Shown here in pieces: positions 7,767 to 14,644 of a DNA stretch of 35,092 nt. Positions within the stretch are counted from its first letter, which is position 1, and each line of letters begins with the position of its first letter. A program made the translations under genes and the position numbers. Under the pieces are notes generated by a model. The model was given only the letters and a program-made list of their open reading frames with translations, had not been told where the DNA came from and did not search any database. Source of the stretch: Actinomycetota bacterium (GTDB lineage: Bacteria; Actinomycetota; Actinomycetes; S36-B12; UBA10799); assembly GCA_020636995.1 (NCBI GenBank), contig JACJWU010000012.1, forward strand, positions 1 through 35,092, written 5' to 3'.

Positions 7767-10058
7767 ATGACCGATCCCGAGTCCAGCACCACGCGCCGGA
7801 TCGACGCCGGTGCGTACACACTTCTGCAGCAGCAGTTGGTGTCGGTGCGCGCGCGGCTGGACAGGCAGGTCGGCCAACTCATCCGCCTCAACCGGATCTC
7901 CGACGAACTCCTGCACACCGATGAGGACACGCCCCTGGCGCAGTTCTTCGCAGAAGCGATCGTCGACATCCTGGACGTGGCCGTCGGTGCGGTGTGGATC
8001 TTCGGTGACGACACCGAGCCCGTCGAATTCACCGTGTTCGGAACACCCGACAGCGGATGGTCAACCGCGGGTGCCAAGATCGCGCAGCGGCTGTCCGACA
8101 ACCGCGCCGTGCCCCTGGCGCCGGAGTTGCGGGACCTGCTGCCCGGACCGGTCCTCGTGGATCCCATCGTCTGCCGCGCAGCAGGATCGGCCACGAATCC
8201 GCGGGCGCTGTTGATCGCAAGCAACACCACCTCGATGGCCGGCATGTACGAACCGTCCGCGACGGAGACACTCGAGATCCTCACCCTCATCGCCGAGAAG
8301 TTGTCCGCGCACATGGCCGTTCTGGCCGACCGCCGGGTGATCGCCGAGCAGGTCGTGATGCTGCGGGATTCCGAGGAGCGGCTCGGTTTGGTCCTCAAGG
8401 GCACCAACGATGGATGGTGGGACTGGGAACTCACCGCCGGAACATGTCTTGTGTCGCAGCGGTGGCTGCAGATGCTCGGCCTGGAGGCCGGTGATGTCCA
8501 AGCGCACGACGGCTTCTGGTGGGACCGCGTGCATACCGAGGATCTACCCGCGTTCCGGACCGACCTCGAAACCGCACTGACCGAGGATGCCTCCGGACTC
8601 GAGGCGGAGATCAGAATGCGACACCGCGACGGCACGTATCTGCCGGTGCTGGTGCGGGGCACCATCACCCGTTCGTCGGGTGGTGAGCCGATCCGGTTCA
8701 CGGGTTCGATATTCGATCTGTCCGAACGGCACCGCCAGGAGAGCCAGGTCCGCAGGCTCGCGTTCTTCGACCCGCTGACCGACCTTCCCAACCGGCGGAT
8801 GCTGATCAGCCGCATCGAGGACACGTTGCGCGTGAACAGCCAGACGGGGGCGATCGCCGCAGTGCTGATGCTCGACCTGGACAGGTTCAAGACCCTCAAC
8901 GACACCCATGGACACGCCGCCGGTGACCAACTGCTGCGGATCGCGGCCCACCGGCTGCATGCGGAGGTACGCGGAGCCGACACGGTCGCCCGCCTGAGCG
9001 GCGATGAGTTCGTCGCGCTGCTGCCGTCTGCCGGCGACGATGTGCCCGGTGCCGTCAGGTCGGCCGAACTCGTCGCGGAGCGGCTGCAGCAGGCACTGAC
9101 CCGCCCGTTCGAACTGGACGCCGGGACTATCCACTTGAGTACCAGCATCGGCATCGCACTGGCAGCCGGGTCGTCTGCCACGGTCGACGACGTGCTCAAG
9201 CAGGCTGATGTGGCCATGTACGAGGCCAAGGCCGCCGGTCGCAACGCGGTGCGGGTCTTCAAACTCGCCATGCAGATGCAGTTGGAGCAGCGGGCACGGT
9301 TCGACGCCCGACTGCGGGAGGGGTTCGCGGCCGGGGAACTCGAGCTGCACTACCAGCCACAGGTGGATGTCGACGGCCGGCTGTACGGCACCGAAGCGCT
9401 GTTGCGGTGGTACCCGCCGGATCTCGGCCCAGTGGCGCCGGCTGAGATCATCACCGCGGCCGAGGACAGCGGGTTCATCCATGAACTGGGTCAATGGGCA
9501 CTGGAGACGGTGTGCCGGCAGGCGGCACTGTGGGGTTCGGGCCCGGACTCGCGGATCGCGGTGAATCTGAGTTCGGCGGAGTTCCTGCACCCGGATTTCC
9601 CGCAGCGTGTACTCGCCGTCCTGGAACGCACGGGCGTGTCGGGCAAGGCGATCCGGCTGGAGATCACGGAGGCCACAGTCGTCAGTGACGTGGAGTTCGC
9701 CGCGAGTCGGATGGAGACGTTGATGGCGCACGGCATCGAGTTCTCCGCCGACGACTTCGGCACCGGCTATTCGTCTCTGACCTATTTGCGAGGTCTGCCG
9801 TTCTCCGAGGTGAAGATCGACCGCAGCTATGCGGCGCGGCTGCCGGACGATCCGCAGGACGTGGCCATCGTGCAGGCGATCATGTCCCTGTGCCAGACGC
9901 TGGGTCTGCGCATCGTGGCCGAGGGGGTGGAGACCTCGGCGCAGCTCGAGGCCTTGTCCAGGTACGGAGCGGAGATCTTCCAGGGACATCTCTTCGGCGG
10001 CCCGCAGCCACCCCCGGCCAAGCCGCAGGACCTGGTCCAGCGCCGGCCGACGGTCTGA
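7767..10058 (+). CDS. GAF-PAS-GGDEF-EAL cyclic-di-GMP enzyme
   Basis: 763 residues. Order: a short N-terminal helix, a GAF-like sensor (about 55-185), a PAS_3-type fold (about 200-325, GWWDWEL...), GGDEF (330-495) and EAL (510-755). The diguanylate cyclase signature is SGDEF (411-415), a variant compatible with activity. An RxxD product-inhibition site (Arg402-Asp405) sits exactly five residues before it. The EAL domain keeps EALLRW (543-548), DDFGTGYSS and the late EGVET, so phosphodiesterase activity is expected. The protein could therefore make or degrade c-di-GMP depending on signals. No transmembrane segment is seen, so sensing is intracellular. It is the second gene after the FIST protein, 12 bp away. 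The gene ends in a convergent gap holding the phased repeat array. Confidence 0.94.
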   Translation: MTDPESSTTRRIDAGAYTLLQQQLVSVRARLDRQVGQLIRLNRISDELLHTDEDTPLAQFFAEAIVDILDVAVGAVWIFGDDTEPVEFTVFGTPDSGWSTAGAKIAQRLSDNRAVPLAPELRDLLPGPVLVDPIVCRAAGSATNPRALLIASNTTSMAGMYEPSATETLEILTLIAEKLSAHMAVLADRRVIAEQVVMLRDSEERLGLVLKGTNDGWWDWELTAGTCLVSQRWLQMLGLEAGDVQAHDGFWWDRVHTEDLPAFRTDLETALTEDASGLEAEIRMRHRDGTYLPVLVRGTITRSSGGEPIRFTGSIFDLSERHRQESQVRRLAFFDPLTDLPNRRMLISRIEDTLRVNSQTGAIAAVLMLDLDRFKTLNDTHGHAAGDQLLRIAAHRLHAEVRGADTVARLSGDEFVALLPSAGDDVPGAVRSAELVAERLQQALTRPFELDAGTIHLSTSIGIALAAGSSATVDDVLKQADVAMYEAKAAGRNAVRVFKLAMQMQLEQRARFDARLREGFAAGELELHYQPQVDVDGRLYGTEALLRWYPPDLGPVAPAEIITAAEDSGFIHELGQWALETVCRQAALWGSGPDSRIAVNLSSAEFLHPDFPQRVLAVLERTGVSGKAIRLEITEATVVSDVEFAASRMETLMAHGIEFSADDFGTGYSSLTYLRGLPFSEVKIDRSYAARLPDDPQDVAIVQAIMSLCQTLGLRIVAEGVETSAQLEALSRYGAEIFQGHLFGGPQPPPAKPQDLVQRRPTV

Positions 10059-10092
10059 CCGCGCAGTCTACGCCGGCCGCGGGGTGGTCATC

Positions 10093-10256
10093 GGCAGTCC
10101 GGTTAGAGATACAGCACTCCGGTTAGAGATCGGCATTGCGGTTAGAGACACGGCACTCCGGTTAGCCCTATACGGCCGTGGGACTCTAACCAACCTGCCG
10201 CCGACTAACCAAGATGCCGATCTCTAACGGAATAGCCTCCCCCGAACGGGAGCCCG
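10093..10256. repeat. phased dyad-symmetric repeat array A
   Basis: Four direct copies of an 18-bp unit (consensus GGCANTCCGGTTAGAGAT) are followed by four inverted copies. The GGTTAG cores start at 10101, 10121, 10140 and 10160. The inverted cores end at 10191, 10210, 10229 and, more degenerately as CGAACG(G), near 10248. Spacing is 19-20 bp throughout. All pairs are centred on about 10175, where the perfect palindrome ACGGCCGT lies (10172-10179). It occupies the gap between the convergent c-di-GMP enzyme and PIG-L genes. It is not a CRISPR, because there are no unique spacers. Function unknown: a large cruciform or terminator, or a multi-site protein-binding locus. Confidence 0.85.
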
Positions 10257-10278
10257 GTAATCCAGTTGACGTCTCTGA

Positions 10279-10974
10279 CTAGAACCGCCACACCTCGACG
10301 GCAAGCGCGGCAGGCACGCCCACCCGATCGCCGGTCTGTTCGAGGAAAGCCCGGAGGAACTGGGGATCGGCCATCGGATGCTCGCCGAGGCCCTCGAGGT
10401 ATGCCCGGTGTTCGGACAGTGAGGCCACCGCTCGGTCCACGCCGTCGGACACGTCGAGGGCATGGGTGGCCTCGGGGGATCCGGCCACGAGCGCGATCCG
10501 CACCGAGTGTGGTGGTGTGCCGGGGAAGATCCACCGGTTGCCCGCATCACCGATGGCGTCGAGTGCGGCCGTTCCCACAGCCCGGTGGTCGGCGCTGTTG
10601 CGGGCGTGCGGTCCCCACGTCTCCCGGTGGTTGAACAGCAGCACTGTGTCGGGTTGGTGTCGCCGGATCGCCTGGGCGAACTCCTGTCGCAGCGCCATGC
10701 TGTCGTGGATGGTGCCGTCGGGGTGGGAGAGGAACTCAACCACCGACACCCCCACCACGTCCGCACTGCGGATCTGCTCGGCCTCACGCACCTCGGCGGC
10801 CCGCTTCGGATCCATGCCGTCGATGCCGGCTTCACCGCGGGAGGCGAGCAGGTAGCGGCAGTCGGCGCCGGCGCTGGTCCACATCGCCACCGCCGCGGCC
10901 GCCCCGTACTCGATGTCGTCGGGGTGCGCGACGATGGCCAACACCCGTCGCGGTGTGTGCTCCAGCAGCTCCAT
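10279..10974 (-). CDS. PIG-L family deacetylase (LmbE-like)
   Basis: 231 residues. The signature zinc motif AHPDD (residues 16-20, with His17 and Asp20) opens the protein, and a second metal-ligand segment DHRAVG lies near residue 130. The family removes N-acetyl groups from GlcNAc-type substrates; in actinobacteria it includes MshB (mycothiol synthesis) and Mca. The sequence is shorter than MshB (about 300 residues), so I leave the substrate open. Its ATG directly abuts the stop codon of the upstream SPFH gene with no spacing, so it is very probably translated from the NfeD-SPFH transcript. It ends facing the c-di-GMP enzyme across repeat array A. Confidence 0.9.
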   Translation of the reverse strand: MELLEHTPRRVLAIVAHPDDIEYGAAAAVAMWTSAGADCRYLLASRGEAGIDGMDPKRAAEVREAEQIRSADVVGVSVVEFLSHPDGTIHDSMALRQEFAQAIRRHQPDTVLLFNHRETWGPHARNSADHRAVGTAALDAIGDAGNRWIFPGTPPHSVRIALVAGSPEATHALDVSDGVDRAVASLSEHRAYLEGLGEHPMADPQFLRAFLEQTGDRVGVPAALAVEVWRF

Positions 10975-11862
10975 CTACGCCGGGGGCTTGCTCTGGAAGG
11001 CCGACGCGAAATTCTCCAGCGCCCCGGTCAGTTCCGCGGGCACGACCCAGACCTTGTTCGACTCGCCCTTGGCGATCTCCGGCAAGGCCTGCAGGTACTG
11101 GTAGGCCAGCAGTTTCGGATCCGGGTCGGCCTGGTGGATGGCGTCGAAGACCTTCTGGACCGCCTGCGCCTCACCTTCGGCGCGCAGGATCGCCGACTGC
11201 TTGTCACCCTCGGCCCGCAGCACCGTGGCTTCCCGCTCACCCTGGGCGGTGAGGATCTGGGACTGCTTGATGCCCTCGGCGGTGAGGATCGCGGCCCGGC
11301 GGTCCCGCTCCGCGCGCATCTGCTTCTCCATGGACTCCTGCACACTCGGGGGCGGGTCGATCGCTTTGAGCTCGACGCGGTTGACGCGGATCCCCCACTT
11401 GCCCGTGGCCTCGTCGAGCACGCCGCGCAGTTGGCTGTTGATCTGGTCGCGGGAGGTCAGGGTCGCCTCGAGGTCCATGCTGCCGACCACGTTGCGCAGG
11501 GTCGTGACGGTGAGTTGCTCGACACCCCAGATGTAGTTCTGGATCTCGTACGTCGCGGCTTTGGGGTCGGTGACCTGGAAGTAGATGACCGAGTCGATGC
11601 TCACCACAAGGTTGTCCTCGGTGATGACCGGCTGTGGCTGGAAACTCACGACCTGCTCGCGCAGATCCAGCCGCGAGGTGATCCTGTCCACGAACGGTAC
11701 GAGGATGTGCAGACCGGCTCCGAGGGTGCGGCTGTAGCGGCCGAGGCGCTCCACCACGCACGCTTGTGCCTGCGGGACGATCCGCACCGTCTTCGCGATG
11801 ACGATGATCACGAACAGCAGGACGAGTAGGACTACTACGGCACTGGCGATGGCTGCGGTCAT
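10975..11862 (-). CDS. SPFH/Band 7 (stomatin-like) membrane protein
   Basis: 295 residues. An N-terminal membrane anchor (about 3-23, rich in Val, Leu and Ile) is followed by the SPFH domain (about 25-185: VPQAQACVVERLGRYSRTL, GLHILVPFVDRI). A long charged helix follows with repeated ILTAEG / VLRAEG units (about 190-250), which drives oligomerisation in this family. Such proteins form ring-like membrane scaffolds that influence proteases and membrane order. It sits 25 bp after an NfeD gene, the standard bacterial partnership. GGAG lies just before the ATG at 11862. The following PIG-L deacetylase gene abuts it. Confidence 0.93.
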   Translation of the reverse strand: MTAAIASAVVVLLVLLFVIIVIAKTVRIVPQAQACVVERLGRYSRTLGAGLHILVPFVDRITSRLDLREQVVSFQPQPVITEDNLVVSIDSVIYFQVTDPKAATYEIQNYIWGVEQLTVTTLRNVVGSMDLEATLTSRDQINSQLRGVLDEATGKWGIRVNRVELKAIDPPPSVQESMEKQMRAERDRRAAILTAEGIKQSQILTAQGEREATVLRAEGDKQSAILRAEGEAQAVQKVFDAIHQADPDPKLLAYQYLQALPEIAKGESNKVWVVPAELTGALENFASAFQSKPPA

Positions 11863-11887
11863 GTCTTCTCCTCAGTAGGGCCGGATG

Positions 11888-12316
11888 TCAGTAGGGCCGG
11901 ATGATCGCGGTGGCGCCGCGGATCGCGACGACGGTCCCGGTGGCGCCGGTGTCCAGCGGGTCCCAGGCGTCTTCGAGCTGCGCCGACCAGATCTCGCCGT
12001 TGAGCTTGACCCGGCCGCTGTCAGGGGTCACCGGTTCCAACACCGTGACACGTTGTCCGATGAGGGCGTCCACGCCGGTCAGGGCGGTCGGCCCGGTCTT
12101 GAGGTGGCGCAGCGCGATCGGTCGCACGGCGAAGATCCCGAGCACCGCCACGCCCGCCGCTGCTCCTGCCTGCACGATCAGCGGTGCGCCGACGGCCGCA
12201 GCGCCGGCGCCGGCAAGCGCCCCCGCCGCGAGCATGATGAGCACGAAGTCGAGGCTCATGACCTCGAGGATCCCGAACACCACTGCCGCGATGAGCCAGA
12301 AGATCGCTGCTGCCAC
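11888..12316 (-). CDS. NfeD-like short membrane protein
   Basis: 142 residues. The N-terminal half has two to three hydrophobic segments (about 3-25, 27-45, 48-65). The C-terminal half (about 80-140) is the soluble OB-fold typical of NfeD, with GQRVTVLEP, GRVKLNGEIWSAQ and GTVVAIRGATAIIRP. It lacks the serine-protease region of long NfeD proteins, so it belongs to the short class that pairs with SPFH proteins. Translation starts at a GTG at 12316, preceded by GGAGG. It is the first gene of a minus-strand operon NfeD - SPFH - PIG-L. Confidence 0.9.
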   Translation of the reverse strand: MAAAIFWLIAAVVFGILEVMSLDFVLIMLAAGALAGAGAAAVGAPLIVQAGAAAGVAVLGIFAVRPIALRHLKTGPTALTGVDALIGQRVTVLEPVTPDSGRVKLNGEIWSAQLEDAWDPLDTGATGTVVAIRGATAIIRPY

Positions 12317-12545
12317 GTCAACCTCCCTCCGTGCCCAGCCTACGGGCAGCCCGCGTCAGAGGGAAATGGCGTGTGTCCGCCGCACGGGCCTCGCGAAGTG
12401 GACGTTTTGCGAATCGCCTTTCCGGAAACTGCCATCTTCGTGTGGGGTCGACGTCCGTATCGTGCGTCTTGGGGGGATCCTGGACCGCACAACAGTGGCA
12501 GTGGGGTCACCGCATTGCCCTGTACATGCGGCTAGCCTGAAGCCG
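12317..12545. other. 229-bp intergenic region with divergent promoters
   Basis: It lies between the NfeD operon (minus) and the YheT-like hydrolase (plus). A TAGCCT -10 box at 12533-12538 sits seven bases before the hydrolase ATG, suggesting a leaderless transcript. GGAGG for NfeD is next to its GTG. I see no gene, hairpin array or repeat in the remainder. Confidence 0.5.
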
Positions 12546-13490
12546 ATGGACGCCTACTTGCCGGGACGGGCACTGCGCAACCCCCATCTGCAGACGACCC
12601 GCAGTCGGCTCCTGCCGCCGAGGGTACGTCTGCCGGAACCGGAGGTGGTGCTGGTCGACATGCCCGACGGCTCCGGTGACCGGCTCGCGCTGCTGTTGCA
12701 TGAGGGCGACCCGGACAAGCCGTTGGTGCTTGTGATCCATGGCCTCGGTGGAAGTGCTGAGTCCGACTATGTGCGGTACCTCGCCGCCGGGCTCATCGGC
12801 GCCGGCTTCCCGGTGGGGCGCCTCGATCTGCGTGGGGCGGGCACCGGGGAGCACGCCGTAGGCATGTATCACGGCGGCAAGACGGAGGACGTCCGAGCCG
12901 TGATCGATTCCTTGGACCGCCCTGTTGCCGTGGTGGGTTTCTCGTTGGGCGGCAACCTGACCATCAAACTGTTGGGTGAGCACACCGATCACGTCGTGGC
13001 GGGGGTTGCGGTCTCGGCCCCGCTGGACCTCGCCGTGAGCGTCGAGCACCTGCACCACATGGCCGGAGGGTTGTACGAGAAGTTCCTGGTGCACCGCCTG
13101 CGCAAGGAGGCACTGCGCCGTGGCGCCCGTTACACCCCGGAGGAGCGGGCGGGCATCGTGGCCGCGAAGGGTCTCGTGGAGTTCGACAACGCCGTCACCG
13201 CGCCGCGCCACGGCTGGCGCGATGCGGCCGAGTACTACGCCGTGAACTCCAGCATCGACTACCTGGACAAGGTCGAGCTGCCTCTGCTGCTGATCCACTC
13301 CAAGGACGATCCCATGGTTCCGTTCGGTCCGTACCTGTCCGTGGACTGGGAGGCTCTGCCCACCACCGAACTGGTGCTCACCGACCACGGCGGACACGTC
13401 GGCTTCCACAGCCGTGGGAGGCCTCCGTACTACGTGGGTCTCAGTGTGGAGTTCCTCGACCGGGTCAGCGGGACTCCAGATCCAGCCTGA
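12546..13490 (+). CDS. alpha/beta-fold hydrolase, YheT/EMB8-like
   Basis: About 314 residues. The start motif LRNPHLQT is typical of the YheT/ABHD family. The hydrolase core shows the oxyanion segment HGLGGS (65-70), LRGAGTGE, the nucleophile elbow GFSLGG (Ser133), an acid in HSKDDPMVP and the catalytic histidine in DHGGHVGF. Relatives are thought to hydrolyse lipid-like or short ester substrates; the substrate is not known. There is no signal peptide, so it is cytosolic. The ATG at 12546 fits a leaderless start seven bases after TAGCCT; the long upstream frame is a shadow of the NfeD gene. Its 3' end overlaps the end of the convergent DUF5063 gene by 26 bp. Confidence 0.9.
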   Translation: MDAYLPGRALRNPHLQTTRSRLLPPRVRLPEPEVVLVDMPDGSGDRLALLLHEGDPDKPLVLVIHGLGGSAESDYVRYLAAGLIGAGFPVGRLDLRGAGTGEHAVGMYHGGKTEDVRAVIDSLDRPVAVVGFSLGGNLTIKLLGEHTDHVVAGVAVSAPLDLAVSVEHLHHMAGGLYEKFLVHRLRKEALRRGARYTPEERAGIVAAKGLVEFDNAVTAPRHGWRDAAEYYAVNSSIDYLDKVELPLLLIHSKDDPMVPFGPYLSVDWEALPTTELVLTDHGGHVGFHSRGRPPYYVGLSVEFLDRVSGTPDPA

Positions 13491-14037
13491 TGTGCGAGAT
13501 CATCGACCGCAACGCGGTGTGGGCGTTGAGCAGGTCCTCGCCCCAACTCGACAGGTACGCGTACTGCCACCACCACAGGGCCTCGATCGGCCGCCCCGCC
13601 GCGAAGTGCCCGAACCCATGGTTGAGGTCGGTGACGATGCTCGACAGATCATCGGACAGCGACGACTCGACGATCTCCGGTGCGGGGAAGTACGGGTCGT
13701 CGATGGTGTTGTAGCGGTCCGCGGGACCGAAGACCTCGGCCAGCCGCAGCCGTAGGTCGTCGACCTCGGGCTCGCCGCCGGTGTCCGGCTCGTAGCGTCC
13801 TTCGGGGACGACATCGGTGACCGCGCCGAGTCGCGCGCCGTGCGCGGCCAGTTGGGAGGTGTGGATCAGCAGCAGTGCGATGGCACTGTCGCCCAGGCCG
13901 ACGGTGGCCACCCGCTCCACCGCGACGACGAACTCCTGCACCGCGATCGCCATCTCCTCGGCGAGTTCGAGGGCGGTCGAGTCGACGGGGGTCGGGGCGG
14001 CGGTCACCGACACCTCGTCGCCGGGTAGGTCAGGCAT
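13465..14037 (-). CDS. DUF5063-family protein
   Basis: 190 residues, acidic, without signal peptide or membrane segment. It matches the DUF5063 family, which in actinobacteria is commonly found directly downstream of recR. Features include a helical N-terminal half (residues 20-75) and a Trp/Tyr-rich stretch ALWWWQYAYLSSWGEDLLNA near residues 155-174. Function unknown. Its start overlaps the recR stop by 8 bp, implying translational coupling in the dnaX-recR transcript, so a link to replication or repair is possible but unproven. The 3' end overlaps the convergent hydrolase gene by 26 bp. Confidence 0.8.
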   Translation of the reverse strand: MPDLPGDEVSVTAAPTPVDSTALELAEEMAIAVQEFVVAVERVATVGLGDSAIALLLIHTSQLAAHGARLGAVTDVVPEGRYEPDTGGEPEVDDLRLRLAEVFGPADRYNTIDDPYFPAPEIVESSLSDDLSSIVTDLNHGFGHFAAGRPIEALWWWQYAYLSSWGEDLLNAHTALRSMISHIRLDLESR

Positions 14038-14641
14038 CGATCCTCCTGCGTCCTGCGAACGCTCGTCCGAGCGTCACCTCATCAGCCAACTCCAAGTCGC
14101 CGCCCATCGGCAATCCACTTGCCAAACGTGTCACGGCCACGCCGATGGTCGCCATCTGGCGCCCCAGATATGCGGCCGTCGCCTCCCCCTCGGTGTTGGG
14201 GTCGGTGGCCAGGATCACCTCCTGCACCGTGCCGTCGGCGAGGCGGGTGAACAGTTCCCTGATGTGCAACTGATCGGGACCGATCCCGCGCATCGGATCG
14301 AGCACGCCCCCGAGCACGTGATAACGGCCGGTGAACTCCCGGGTCCGCTCGATCGCGATCACATCTTTGGGTTCTTCGACGACGCACAGCACGGCCGGGT
14401 CGCGGGTCTCGTCGCGGCACACCCGGCACAGCGCTCCCTCAGCGGTGTTGAAACACACCTCGCACACCGTCAACCGGTCCTTCACCGCCAGCAGTGCCCC
14501 GGCCAGCGCCTCAACATCCTCGCGGTCGGTCTCGAGCAGGTGGTACGCGATGCGCTGCGCGCCCTTCGGGCCCACCGCCGGCAGCCTCACCAACTGGTCG
14601 ATCAGGTCCTGCAGGACACCCTCGTACGACGTCTGGTACAT
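14030..14641 (-). CDS. recR: recombination mediator protein RecR
   Basis: 203 residues, normal for RecR, which with RecO and RecF loads RecA onto SSB-coated DNA at gaps. Visible are the N-terminal helix-hairpin-helix (LVRLPAVGPKGAQRIAYHLL), the four-cysteine zinc finger (CEVC...CRVC, about residues 58-73), the Toprim segment (CVVEEPKDVIAIE) and the C-terminal LASGLPMGGDLELADEVTLGRA region. The start codon is three bases after the dnaX stop, so the two are co-translated. The ybaB/ebfC gene that usually lies between dnaX and recR is absent. Confidence 0.97.
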   Translation of the reverse strand: MYQTSYEGVLQDLIDQLVRLPAVGPKGAQRIAYHLLETDREDVEALAGALLAVKDRLTVCEVCFNTAEGALCRVCRDETRDPAVLCVVEEPKDVIAIERTREFTGRYHVLGGVLDPMRGIGPDQLHIRELFTRLADGTVQEVILATDPNTEGEATAAYLGRQMATIGVAVTRLASGLPMGGDLELADEVTLGRAFAGRRRIDA

Positions 14642-14644
14642 CGA

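Noticed and set aside
8544..9989. 481-codon open frame opposite the c-di-GMP enzyme
   Set aside because: Antisense to a gene with complete GGDEF and EAL motifs; composition is that of a shadow frame.
10093..10256. CRISPR array
   Set aside because: Units are 18-20 bp without unique spacers between them and half are inverted; no cas genes in the window.
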